Shown: one piece after another, positions 8,159 through 17,327 of the stretch
How positions within the stretch are numbered: position 1 is the first letter of the stretch
Layout of the letters: each line of letters starts with the position of its first letter
DNA from: Glandiceps talaboti
Lineage: Eukaryota > Hemichordata > Enteropneusta > Spengelidae
DNA length: 17,500 nt
Reading direction: 5' to 3'
Assembly (NCBI RefSeq): GCF_964340395.1
Contig: NC_135571.1
Coordinates: 15,212,221-15,229,720, forward strand
Made by a program: the position numbers and the translations under genes
The notes under the pieces: model-generated
The model's database searches: none
Told to the model about the DNA's origin: nothing
The model's input: only the letters and a program-made list of their open reading frames with translations

Positions 8159-8501
8159 GTAAGTGAAGATTTTGGAATTGTGAAACTACTCAAAATAGAC
8201 ATTAGGTTTTGTTGCCCAATATTTATTTTCCTTCAGCAATGGAAAGTACAAGTTATCTAAAGGGTCTTTAGTCAGTACTAAGCACATGACAAGTAGTGAC
8301 AACCTTATGTCACAAGTAGATTGTAGCTGAATGATTTAATATTTTGGAGATTAGCATAACTTTATTATCAGTGGTAATATGTTTTCAAAGAGGTTAAATT
8401 GAGTAGTGGCAACTTTAAGAGTAAATATCAGAATCTAAATGACTGTTATTTCATATTCCATCAATAAGTTTATACTGTATTGTTTGATTCATTCCTTTTA
8501 G

Positions 8502-8582
8502 GATGGAACTCCAAGGCCAAGGAAGATGTCACGAACACAGATGGCAGATGAAGATCAGACAGCCAATCAAGAAGCGGAAGAA
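8502..8582 (+). CDS. Cassette C18 (candidate exon, crossover chimera)
   Basis: Acceptor TTTTAG, donor GTAAGT. The head (AAGATGTCACG: Ala10 to Ser in frame 1, Trp to Cys in frame 2) equals C30, while the tail (GATCAG ... GAAGCGG) and following intron equal C32. The junction lies between 8529 and 8555. It appears to be the product of an exchange that removed two whole units while keeping the frame. Confidence 0.45.
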
Positions 8583-8922
8583 GTAAGTGAAGATTTTGGA
8601 ATTGTAAAACTACTGAAAATGGTCATTAGGTTTTGTTGCCCAATATTTTCTTCCTTCACCAATGGAAAGTACAAGTTATCTAAAGGGTCTTTAGTCAGTA
8701 CTAAGCACATGACAAGTAGTGACAACCTTATGTCACAAGTAGATTGTAGCTGAATGATTTAATATTTTGGAGATTAGCATAATTTTATTATCAGTGGTAA
8801 TATCTTTTCAAAGAGGTTAAATTGAGTAGTGGCAACTTTAAGAGTAAATATCAGAATCTAAATGACTGTTATTTCATTCCATCAATAAGTTTATACTGTA
8901 TTGTTTGATTCATTCCTTTTAG

Positions 8923-9003
8923 GATGGAACTCCAAGGCCAAGGAAGATGGCACGAACACAGATGGCAGATGAAGATCAGACAGCCAATCAAGCAGCAGAA
9001 GAA
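8923..9003 (+). CDS. Cassette C19 (candidate exon, weak donor)
   Basis: Acceptor TTTTAG. The donor is GTTGGT, a poor match to consensus. Frame 1 is the EDQT / NQAAEE form and is open, as is frame 2. Copy at C33. Confidence 0.3.
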
Positions 9004-9344
9004 GTTGGTGAAGATTTTGTAATTGTGAAACTACTCAAAATAGACATTAGGTTTTGTTGCCCAATATTTATTTTCCTTCAGCAATGGAAAGTACAAGTTA
9101 TCTAAAGGGTCTTTAGTCAGTACTAAGCACATGACAAGTAGTGACAACCTTGTGTCACAAGTAGATTGTAGCTGAATGAAGTAATATTTTGGAGACTAGC
9201 ATAATTTTATTATCAGTGGTAATATCTTTGCAAAGAGGTTAAATTGAGTAGTGGCAATTTTAAGAGTAAATATTAGAATCTAAATGACTGTTATTTCATT
9301 CCATCAATAAGTTTATACTGTATTGTTTGATTCATTCCTTTTAG

Positions 9345-9425
9345 GATGGAACTCCAAGGCCAAGGAAGATGGCACGAACACAGATGGCAGATGGACATTA
9401 TACAGCCAATCAAGAAGCGGAAGAA
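9345..9425 (+). CDS. Cassette C20 (candidate 81-nt exon)
   Basis: Acceptor TTTTAG, donor GTAAGT. Frame 1 has MADGHYTANQ (Tyr for His); the causal ATC-to-ATT change is silent in frame 2. Both are open. Copy at C34. Confidence 0.4.
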
Positions 9426-9765
9426 GTAAGTGAAGATTTTGGAATTGTAAAATTACTGAAAATGGTCATTAGGTTTTCTTGCCCAATATTTTTTTCCTTC
9501 ACCAATGGAAAGTACAAGTTAACTAAAGGGTCTTTAGTCAGTACTAAGCACATGACAAGTAGTGACAACCTTATTTCACAAGTAGATTGTAGCTGAATGA
9601 TTTAATATTTTGGAGATTAGCATAACTTTATTATCAGTGGTAATATGTTTTCAAAGAGGTTAAATTGAGTAGTGGCAACTTTAAGAGTAAATATCAGAAT
9701 CTAAATGACTGTTATTTCATTCCATCAATAAGTTTATACTGTATTGTTTGATTCATTCCTTTTAG

Positions 9766-9846
9766 GATGGAACTCCAAGGCCAAGGAAGATGGCACGAAC
9801 ACAGATGGCAGATGAAGATTAGACAGCCAATCAAGCAGCAGAAGAA
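9766..9846 (+). pseudogene. Cassette C21: frame 1 stop with weak donor
   Basis: TAG at codon 19 of frame 1; frame 2 is open. Donor GTTAGT, acceptor TTTTAG. Same subfamily as C16. Copy at C35. Confidence 0.5.
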
Positions 9847-10187
9847 GTTAGTGAAGATTTTGGAATTGTGAAACAACTCAAAATAGACATTAGGTTTTGT
9901 TGCCCAATATTTATTTTCCTTCAGCAATGGAAAGTACAAGTTATCTAAAGGGTCTTTAGTCAGTACTAAGCACATGACAAGTAGTGACAACCTTATGTTA
10001 CAAGTAGACTATAGATGAATGAAGTAATATTTTGGAGACTAGCATAACTTTATTATCAGTGGTAATATGTTTTCAAAGAGGTTAAATTGAGTAGTGGCAA
10101 CTTAAAGAGTAAATATTAGAATCTAAATGACTGTTATTTCATTCCATCAATAAGTTCATACTGTATTGTTTGATTCATTCCTTTCAG

Positions 10188-10268
10188 GATGGAACTCCAA
10201 GGCCAGGGAAGATGGCACGAACACAGATGGCAAATGGACATCATACAGCCAATCAAGAAGCGGAAGAA
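10188..10268 (+). CDS. Cassette C22 (candidate 81-nt exon)
   Basis: Duplicate of C10 with CCAGGG for CCAAGG: Arg to Gly at codon 7 in frame 1, silent (CAA to CAG, Gln) in frame 2. Acceptor TTTCAG, donor GTAAGT. Confidence 0.4.
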
Positions 10269-10608
10269 GTAAGTGAAGATTTTGGAATTGTAAAATTACT
10301 GAAAATGTTCATTAGGTTTTCTTGCCCAATATTTTGTTCCTTCACCAATGGAAAGTACAAGTTAACTAAAGGGTATTTAGTCAATACTAAGCACATGACA
10401 AGTAGTGACAACCTTATGTCACAAGTAGATTGTAGCTGAATGATGTAATATTTTGGAGATAAGCATAACTTTATTATCAGTGGTAATATGTTTTCAAAGA
10501 GGTTAAATTGAGTAGTGGCAACTTTAAGAGTAAATATCAGATTCTAAATGACTGTTATTTCATTCCATCAATAAGTTTATACTGTATTTTTTTATTCATT
10601 CTTTTTAG

Positions 10609-10689
10609 GATGGAACTCCAAGGCCAAGGAAGATGGCACGAACACAGATGGCAGATGAAGATCAGACAGCCAATCAAGAAGAAGAAGAA
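10609..10689 (+). CDS. Cassette C23 (candidate 81-nt exon)
   Basis: Duplicate of C11, with the QEEEE or KKKKK tail and the strong T-run acceptor. Its downstream intron carries the SINE, so a C23-C24 intron would be about 727 nt. Confidence 0.4.
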
Positions 10690-10837
10690 GTAAGTGAAGA
10701 TTTTGAAATTGTAAAATTACTGAAATTAGTCATTAGGTTTTGTTGCCCAATAATTTTTTTCCTTCACTGTTGGAAAGTACAAGTAAACTAAAGGGTCTTT
10801 AGTCACTACTAAGCACATGACAAGTAGTGACAACCTT

Positions 10838-10843
10838 ATATTA
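10838..10843 (+). repeat. SINE target-site duplication, left
   Basis: ATATTA at the left SINE border. The empty site in copy 1 (around 5770) has a single ATATTACAAGTAG. Confidence 0.75.
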
Positions 10844-10875
10844 ATAATAATAATGTTAATGTTGGTTTCTTATAT

Positions 10876-10905
10876 AGCGCTTTCCCACACCGTGCTCAAA
10901 GCGCT
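10876..10905 (-). repeat. Inverted repeat in SINE tail
   Basis: AGCGCTTT and AAAGCGCT pair around a 14-base loop, a hairpin near the 3' end of the SINE transcript. In related SINE/LINE pairs a 3' hairpin is the recognition site for the reverse transcriptase; that role is inferred here. Confidence 0.65.
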
Positions 10906-11146
10906 TTTACAATTTATTACCCCTGGCTCGGATCAGAACGGCACAACGGCCCTTTAGTCTTCCTCAACTCCCCGGGGAGCATACAATCCATTGCAGCCAT
11001 TTCAGCGCATAGGATTAAAGCCTTCACATTGCAACCTACATCCTACCAGGTCCCCAATTATACAGCTGGGTTGACTGAAGCACAGTCGTGGTTCAAATCT
11101 TGCCCAAGGACTTTAGCCACTCAGAAACAAACAGCAGGCAGCGACA

Positions 11147-11157
11147 GGGCTCGAACC
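11147..11157 (-). promoter_or_regulatory. RNA polymerase III B box
   Basis: GGTTCGAGCCC on the minus strand matches the B-box consensus GGTTCGANNCC of tRNA genes. It binds TFIIIC and supports the tRNA origin of the SINE head. Confidence 0.8.
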
Positions 11158-11182
11158 TGCAACCTGTAGATTCCAAGCCGGT

Positions 11183-11193
11183 CACGCTAACCA
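11183..11193 (-). promoter_or_regulatory. RNA polymerase III A box (approximate)
   Basis: TGGTTAGCGTG on the minus strand is close to the A-box consensus TRGYNNANNNG and lies about 25 bases upstream of the B box, somewhat closer than in most tRNAs. Confidence 0.65.
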
Positions 11194-11223
11194 TTCACCC
11201 ATCATGACTCCACTGACTCCATC

Positions 11224-11229
11224 ATATTA
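11224..11229 (+). repeat. SINE target-site duplication, right
   Basis: ATATTA at the right SINE border, after which the unit resumes with CAAGTAGATTATAG exactly as in copy 1. Confidence 0.75.
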
Positions 11230-11416
11230 CAAGTAGATTATAGATGAATGAAGTAATATTTTGGAGACTAGCATAATTTTATTATCCGTGTTAATACTTT
11301 TTCAAAAAGGTTAAATTGAGTAGTGGCAACTTTCAGAGTAAATATTAGAATCTAAATGACTGTTAATTGATTCCATCAATAAGTTTATACTGTATTGTTT
11401 GATTCATTCCTTTTAG

Positions 11417-11497
11417 GATGGAACTCCAAGGCCAAGGAAGATGGCACGAACACAGATGGCAGATGAACATCATACAGCCAAGCAAGAAGCGGAAGAA
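11417..11497 (+). CDS. Cassette C24 (candidate 81-nt exon)
   Basis: Duplicate of C12 (EHHTAKQEAEE in frame 1). Acceptor TTTTAG, donor GTAAGT; both frames are open. Confidence 0.4.
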
Positions 11498-11838
11498 GTA
11501 AGTGAAGATTTTGGAATTGTGAAACTACTCAAAATAGTCATTAGGTTTTCTTGCCCAATATTTTTCTTCCTTCACCAATGGAAAGTACAAGTTATCTAAA
11601 GGGTCTTTAGTCATTACTAAGCACATGACAAGTAGTGACAACCTTATGTCACAAGTAGATTATAGCTGAATGAAGGAATATTTTGGAGATTAGCATAACT
11701 TTATTATCAGTGGTAATATGTTTTCAAAGAGGTTAAATTGAGTAGTGGCAACTTTAAGAGTAAATATCAGAATCTAAATGACTGTTATTTCATTCCATCA
11801 ATAAGTTTATACTGTATTGTTTGATTCATTCCGTTTAG

Positions 11839-11919
11839 GATGGAACTCCAAGGCCAAGGAAGATGGCACGAACACAGATGGCAGATGAAGATCAGACAGC
11901 CAATCAAGCAGCAGAAGAA
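11839..11919 (+). CDS. Cassette C25 (candidate 81-nt exon)
   Basis: Duplicate of C13, with the interrupted acceptor CCGTTTAG and donor GTAAGT. NQAAEE tail; both frames are open. Confidence 0.38.
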
Positions 11920-12260
11920 GTAAGTGAAGATTTTGTAATTGTGAAACTATTCAAAATAGACATTAGGTTTTGTTGCCCAATATTTATTTTCCTTCAGGAA
12001 TGGAAAGTACAAGTTATCTAAAGGGTCTTTAGTCAATACTAAGCACATGACAAGTAGTGACAACCTTATGTTACAAGTAGACTATAGATGAATGAAGTAA
12101 TATTTTGGAGACTAGCATAATTTTATTATCCGTAGTAATACTTTTTCAAAAAGGTTAAATTGAGTAGTGGCAACTTTCAGAGTAAATATTAGAATCTAAA
12201 TGACTGTTATTTCATTCCATCAATAAGTTTATACTGTATTGTTTGATTCATTCCTTTCAG

Positions 12261-12341
12261 GATGGAACTCCAAGGCCAAGGAAGATGGCACGAACACAGA
12301 TGGCAGATGAACATCATACAGCCAATCAAGAAGCGGAAGAA
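12261..12341 (+). pseudogene. Cassette C26: splice donor destroyed (GT to AT)
   Basis: Duplicate of C14 with the same ATAAGT donor lesion. The block itself is open in both frames. Confidence 0.6.
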
Positions 12342-12681
12342 ATAAGTGAAGATTTTGGCATTGTAAAATTACTGAAAATGGTCATTAGGTTTTCTTGCCC
12401 AATATTTTCTTCCTTCACCAATGGAAAGTACAAGTTAACTAAAGGGTCTTTAGTCAGTACTAAGCACATGACAAATAGTGACAACCTTCTGTCACAAGTA
12501 GATTGTAGCTGAATGAAGGAATATTTTGGAGATTAGCATAACTTTATTATCAGTGGTAATATGTTTTCAAAGAGGTTAAATTGAGTAGTGGCAACTTTAA
12601 GAGTAAATATCAGAATCTAAATGACTGTTATTTCATTCCATCAATAAGTTTATACTGTATTGTTTGATTCATTCCTTTTAG

Positions 12682-12762
12682 GATGGAACTCCAAGGCCAA
12701 GGAAGATGGCACGAACACAGATGGCAGATGAAGATCAGACAGCAAATCAAGAAGCAGAAGAA
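12682..12762 (+). CDS. Cassette C27 (candidate 81-nt exon)
   Basis: Duplicate of C15, including GCA for GCC. Acceptor TTTTAG, donor GTAAGT; both frames are open. Confidence 0.4.
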
Positions 12763-13103
12763 GTAAGTGAAGATTTTGAAATTGTAAAATTACTGAAATT
12801 AGTCATTAGGTTTTGTTGCCCAATATTTATTTTCCTTCACCGTTGGAAAGTACAAGTAAAATAAAGGGTCTTTAGTCACTACCAAGCACATGACAAGTAG
12901 TGACAACCTTATGTTACAAGTAGATTATAGATGAATGATTTAATATTTTGGAGATTAGCATAACTTTATTATCAGTGGTAATATCTTTTCAAAGAGGTTA
13001 AATTGAATAGTGGCAACTTTAAGAGTAAATATCAGAATCTAAATGACTGTTATTTCATTCCATCAATAAGTTTATACTGTATTGTTTGATTCATTCCTTT
13101 TAG

Positions 13104-13184
13104 GATGGAACTCCAAGGCCAAGGAAGATGGCACGAACACAGATGGCAGATGAAGATTAGACAGCCAATCAAGCAGCAGAAGAA
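13104..13184 (+). pseudogene. Cassette C28: frame 1 stop with weak donor
   Basis: Duplicate of C16: TAG at codon 19 in frame 1, frame 2 open, donor GTTAGT. Confidence 0.5.
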
Positions 13185-13262
13185 GTTAGTGAAGATTTTG
13201 CAATTGTGAAACTACTCAAAATCGACATTAGGTTTTTTTGCCCAATATTTATTTTCCTTCAG

Positions 13263-13354
13263 CAATGGAAAGTACAAGTTACTAGTATCTAAAGGGTCTT
13301 TAGTCAGTGATAAGCACATGACAAGTAGTGACAACCTTGTGTTACAAGTAGATT
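13263..13354 (+). other. Second exon-like block inside the C28 intron
   Basis: Duplicate of 7809-7900: strong TTTTCCTTCAG acceptor and GTAAGT donor enclosing 92 nt, open in the frame starting at its second base. Confidence 0.35.
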
Positions 13355-13531
13355 GTAAGTGAATGAAGTAATATTTTGGAGATTAGCATAATTTTATTAT
13401 CAGTGGTAATATCTTTTCAAAGAGGTTAAATTGAGTAGTGGCAACTTTAAGAGTAAATATTAGAATCTAAATGACTGTTATTTCATTCCATCAATAAGTT
13501 TATACTGTATTGTTTGATTCATTCCTTTTAG

Positions 13532-13612
13532 GATGGAACTCCAAGGTCATGGAAGATGGCACGAACACAGATGGCAGATGAAGATCAGACAGCCAATCAA
13601 GAAGCAGAAGAA
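13532..13612 (+). CDS. Cassette C29 (candidate 81-nt exon)
   Basis: Duplicate of C17 (PRSWK in frame 1). Acceptor TTTTAG, donor GTAAGT; both frames are open. Confidence 0.4.
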
Positions 13613-13953
13613 GTAAGTGAAGATTTTGGAATTGTGAAACTACTCAAAATAGACATTAGGTTTTGTTGCCCAATATTTATTTTCCTTCAGCAATGGAAAG
13701 TACAAGTTATCTAAAGGGTCTTTAGTCAGTACTAAGCACATGACAAGTAGTGACAACCTTATGTCACAAGTAGATTGTAGCTGAATGATTTAATATTTTG
13801 GAGATTAGCATAACTTTATTATCAGTGGTAATATGTTTTCAAAGAGGTTAAATTGAGTAGTGGCAACTTTAAGAGTAAATATCAGAATCTAAATGACTGT
13901 TATTTCATTCCATCAATAAGTTTATACTGTATTGTTTGATTCATTCCTTTTAG

Positions 13954-14034
13954 GATGGAACTCCAAGGCCAAGGAAGATGTCACGAACACAGATGGCAGA
14001 TGAAGACCAGACAGCCAATCATGAAGTGAAAGAA
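13954..14034 (+). CDS. Cassette C30 (candidate exon, frame 2 stop)
   Basis: Shares the GATGTCACG head with C18 but has a unique tail: GAC (silent in frame 1), then NHEVKE instead of NQEAEE. In frame 2 the GCG/GCA-to-GTG change creates TGA. It is the only cassette open in frame 1 but stopped in frame 2. Acceptor TTTTAG, donor GTAAGT. Confidence 0.35.
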
Positions 14035-14112
14035 GTAAGTGAAGATTTTGGAATTGTGAAACTACTCAAAATAGACATTAGGTTTTGTTGCCCAATATTT
14101 ATTTTCCTTCAG

Positions 14113-14198
14113 CAATGGAAAGTACAAGTTATCTAAAGGGTCTTTAGTCAGTACTAAGCACATGACAAGTAGTGACAACCTTGTGTCACAAGTAGATT
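14113..14198 (+). other. Second exon-like block inside the C30 intron
   Basis: Acceptor ATTTATTTTCCTTCAG and donor GTAAGT (14199) enclose 86 nt. This is the same arrangement as 7809-7900 but without the 6-bp insertion; the donor continues GTAAGTCAATG. Confidence 0.3.
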
Positions 14199-14375
14199 GT
14201 AAGTCAATGAAGTAATATTTTGGAGATTAACATAATTTTATTATCAGTGGTAATATGTTTTCAAAGAGGTTAAATTGAGTAGTGGCAACTTTAAGAGTAA
14301 ATATCGGAATCTAAATGACTGTTATTTCATTCCATCAATAAGTTTATACTGTATTGTTTGATTCATTCCTTTTAG

Positions 14376-14456
14376 GATGGAACTCCAAGGCCAAGGAAGA
14401 TGACACGAACACAGATGGCAGATGAAGATTAGACAGCCAATCAAGCAGCAGAAGAA
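14376..14456 (+). pseudogene. Cassette C31: stops in both frames
   Basis: TAG at codon 19 in frame 1. A second change (GATGGCACG to GATGACACG) turns Trp to TGA in frame 2. The donor is GTTAGT. It is the only cassette closed in both frames and the clearest dead unit. Confidence 0.7.
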
Positions 14457-14797
14457 GTTAGTGAAGATTTTGTAATTGTGAAACTACTCAAAATAGACAT
14501 TAGGTTTTGTTGCCCAATATTTATTTTCCTTCAGCAATGGAAAGTGCAAGTTATCTAAAAGGTCTTTAGTCAGTACTAAACACATGACAAGTAGTGACAA
14601 CCTTATGTTACAAGTAGACTATAGATGAATGAAGTAATATTTTGGAGACTAGCATAATTTTATTATCATTGGTAATATGTTTTCAAAAAGGTTAAATTGA
14701 GTAGTGGCAACTTTAAGAGTAAATATCAGAATCTAAATGACTGTTATTTCATTCCATCAATAAGTTTATACTGTATATTTTGATTCATTCCTTTTAG

Positions 14798-14878
14798 GAT
14801 GGAACTTAAAGGCCAAGGAAGATGGCACGAACACAGATGGCAGATGAAGATCAGACAGCCAATCAAGAAGCGGAAGAA
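14798..14878 (+). pseudogene. Cassette C32: frame 1 stop near the start
   Basis: ACTCCAAGG has become ACTTAAAGG, giving TAA at codon 4 of frame 1; frame 2 stays open (Leu-Lys). Acceptor TTTTAG, donor GTAAGT. The upstream tract also differs (CTGTATATTTTGATTC). Its tail and intron match C18. Confidence 0.55.
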
Positions 14879-15218
14879 GTAAGTGAAGATTTTGGAATTG
14901 TAAAACTACTGAAAATGGTCATTAGGTTTTGTTGCCCAATATTTTCTTCCTTCACCAATGGAAAGTACAAGTTATCTAAAGGGTCTTTAGTCAGTACTAA
15001 GCACATGACAAGTAGTGACAACCTTATGTCACAAGTAGATTGTAGCTGAATGATTTAATATTTTGGAGATTAGCATAACTTTATTATCAGTGGTAATATC
15101 TTTTCAAAGAGGTTAAATTGAGTAGTGGCAACTTTAAGAGTAAATATCAGAATCTAAATGACTGTTATTTCATTCCATCAATAAGTTTATACTGTATTGT
15201 TTGATTCATTCCTTTTAG

Positions 15219-15299
15219 GATGGAACTCCAAGGCCAAGGAAGATGGCACGAACACAGATGGCAGATGAAGATCAGACAGCCAATCAAGCAGCAGAAGAA
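15219..15299 (+). CDS. Cassette C33 (candidate exon, weak donor)
   Basis: Duplicate of C19 with donor GTTGGT; open in both frames. Confidence 0.3.
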
Positions 15300-15640
15300 G
15301 TTGGTGAAGATTTTGTAATTGTGAAACTACTCAAAATAGACATTAGGTTTTGTTGCCCAATATTTATTTTCCTTCAGCAATGGAAAGTACAAGTTATCTA
15401 AAGGGTCTTTAGTCAGTACTAAGCACATGACAAGTAGTGACAACCTTGTGTCACAAGTAGATTGTAGCTGAATGAAGTAATATTTTGGAGACTAGCATAA
15501 TTTTATTATCAGTGGTAATATCTTTGCAAAGAGGTTAAATTGAGTAGTGGCAATTTTAAGAGTAAATATTAGAATCTAAATGACTGTTATTTCATTCCAT
15601 CAATAAGTTTATACTGTATTGTTTGATTCATTCCTTTTAG

Positions 15641-15721
15641 GATGGAACTCCAAGGCCAAGGAAGATGGCACGAACACAGATGGCAGATGGACATTATACA
15701 GCCAATCAAGAAGCGGAAGAA
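15641..15721 (+). CDS. Cassette C34 (candidate 81-nt exon)
   Basis: Duplicate of C20 (GHYT in frame 1). Acceptor TTTTAG, donor GTAAGT; both frames are open. Confidence 0.4.
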
Positions 15722-16061
15722 GTAAGTGAAGATTTTGGAATTGTAAAATTACTGAAAATGGTCATTAGGTTTTCTTGCCCAATATTTTTTTCCTTCACCA
15801 ATGGAAAGTACAAGTTAACTAAAGGGTCTTTAGTCAGTACTAAGCACATGACAAGTAGTGACAACCTTATTTCACAAGTAGATTGTAGCTGAATGATTTA
15901 ATATTTTGGAGATTAGCATAACTTTATTATCAGTGGTAATATGTTTTCAAAGAGGTTAAATTGAGTAGTGGCAACTTTAAGAGTAAATATCAGAATCTAA
16001 ATGACTGTTATTTCATTCCATCAATAAGTTTATACTGTATTGTTTGATTCATTCCTTTTAG

Positions 16062-16142
16062 GATGGAACTCCAAGGCCAAGGAAGATGGCACGAACACAG
16101 ATGGCAGATGAAGATTAGACAGCCAATCAAGCAGCAGAAGAA
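16062..16142 (+). pseudogene. Cassette C35: frame 1 stop with weak donor
   Basis: Duplicate of C21: TAG at codon 19 in frame 1, frame 2 open, donor GTTAGT. Last cassette of higher-order copy 2. Confidence 0.5.
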
Positions 16143-16483
16143 GTTAGTGAAGATTTTGGAATTGTGAAACAACTCAAAATAGACATTAGGTTTTGTTGCC
16201 CAATATTTATTTTCCTTCAGCAATGGAAAGTACAAGTTATCTAAAGGGTCTTTAGTCAGTACTAAGCACATGACAAGTAGTGACAACCTTATGTTACAAG
16301 TAGACTATAGATGAATGAAGTAATATTTTGGAGACTAGCATAATTTTATTATCCGTAGTAATACTTTTTCAAAAAGGTTAAATTGAGTAGTGGCAACTTT
16401 CAGAGTAAATATCAGAATCTAAATGACTGTTATTTCATTCCATCAAAAAGTTTATACTGTATTGTTTGATTTATTCCTTTCAG

Positions 16484-16564
16484 GATGGAACTCCAAGGCC
16501 AGGGAAGATGGCACGAACACAGATGGCAGATGAAGATCAGACAGCCAATCAAGAAGCGGAAGAA
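16484..16564 (+). CDS. Cassette C36 (candidate 81-nt exon)
   Basis: Acceptor TTTCAG, donor GTAAGT. Carries CCAGGG like C22 (Gly at codon 7 in frame 1, silent in frame 2), with the EDQT / QEAEE form. It lies just right of the higher-order duplication, and its intron has one extra A (GTAAAAATTACTG). Both frames are open. Confidence 0.4.
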
Positions 16565-16905
16565 GTAAGTGAAGATTTTGGAATTGTAAAAATTACTGAA
16601 AATGGTCATTAGGTTTTCTTGCCCAATATTTTTTTCCTTCACCAATGGAAAGTACAAGTTGACTAAAGGGTCTTTAGTCAGTACTAAGCACATGACAAGT
16701 AGTGACAACCTTATGTCACAAGTAGATTGTAGCTGAATGATGTAATATTTTGGAGATTAGCATAACTTTATTATCGGTGGTAATATGTTTTCAAAAAGAT
16801 TAAATTGAGTAGTGGCAACTTTAAGAGTAAATATCAGAATCTAAATGACTGTTATTTCATTCCATCAAAAAGTTTATACTGTATTGTTTGATTCATTCCT
16901 TTCAG

Positions 16906-16986
16906 GATGGAACTCCAAGGCCAAGGAAGATGGCACGAACACAGATGGCAGATGAAGATCAGACAGCCAATCATGAAGCGGAAGAA
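16906..16986 (+). CDS. Cassette C37 (candidate 81-nt exon)
   Basis: Acceptor TTTCAG, donor GTAAGT. Frame 1 has NHEAEE; frame 2 has Met for Lys. The unit is closely related to C36 (shared ATCAAAAAG upstream and the extra A in the intron). Both frames are open. Confidence 0.4.
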
Positions 16987-17327
16987 GTAAGTGAAGATTT
17001 TGGAATTGTAAAAATTACTGAAAATGGTCATTAGGTTTTCTTGCCCAATATTTTTTTCCTTCACCAATGGAAAGTACAAGTTAACTAAAGGGTCTTTAGT
17101 CAGTACTAAGCACATGACAAGTAGTGACAACCTTATGTCACAAGTAGATTGTAGCTGAATGATGTAATATTTTGGAGATTAGCATAACTTTATTATCGGT
17201 GGTAATATGTTTTCAAAGAGGTTAAATTGAGTAGTGGCAACTTTAAGAGTAAATATCAGAATCTAAATGACTGTTATTTCATTCCATCAATAAGTTTATA
17301 CTGTATTGTTTGATTCATTCCTTTTAG

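Larger units (their letters stand above)
5011..10047 (+). repeat. Higher-order block, copy 1 (12 units, C10-C21)
   Basis: This block matches 10079-16343 at an offset of 5068 at its start. The offset steps to 5454 after the SINE (386 bp including the target duplication), then to 6296 after a two-unit difference. Only a handful of single-base differences were seen by eye, for example CCAAGG versus CCAGGG in C10/C22 and GATTAG versus GATAAG in the following intron. The ends are set by the last differing bases outside the match. Copy 1 has no SINE. Confidence 0.9.
10844..11223 (-). mobile_element. tRNA-derived SINE insertion
   Basis: A 380-bp insertion is flanked by ATATTA duplications and absent from the matching place in copy 1. 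It is GC-richer than its surroundings. On the minus strand it begins with a tRNA-like head containing A-box-like TGGTTAGCGTG and B-box GGTTCGAGCCC. A unique body follows, then a tail with AGCGCTTTGAGC ... GGAAAGCGCTATATAAG, ending in ATT repeats. Such tails are commonly shared with a partner LINE that supplies reverse transcription (L2/CR1-like is my guess). There is no protein-coding capacity. The 6-bp duplication is short but typical enough for LINE-driven insertion. It lies antisense to the cassettes, inside the C23-C24 intron. Confidence 0.85.
14007..14850 (+). repeat. Two-unit segment present only in copy 2 (844 bp)
   Basis: Relative to copy 1, exactly two units are extra here. C18 of copy 1 equals the C30 head joined to the C32 tail, so the simplest history is a two-unit deletion in copy 1 with the exchange inside the 81-nt block. 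The ends are uncertain by about 26 bases because the blocks are identical across the crossover. Confidence 0.7.
10079..16343 (+). repeat. Higher-order block, copy 2 (14 units, C22-C35, with SINE)
   Basis: Second copy of 5011-10047. It is longer by 386 bp (SINE plus target duplication) and by two repeat units (C30 tail, C31, C32 head). Between the copies, 10048-10078 carries a third variant (CTTTATTATCAGTGG) that matches neither outer flank, suggesting a conversion patch at the junction. Confidence 0.9.

Noticed and set aside
9712-9990. Minus-strand open frames of 92 codons recurring at 9712, 16008, 16430 and 16852
   Set aside because: They run antisense across the cassette and both splice sites, recur only because the unit is repeated, and are broken in most other units. 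They show no domain or signal I recognise.
10844-11223. A functional tRNA gene at the SINE head
   Set aside because: A and B boxes are present but the head does not fold convincingly into a full cloverleaf and is fused to a SINE body and ATT tail; it is a retroposon promoter.
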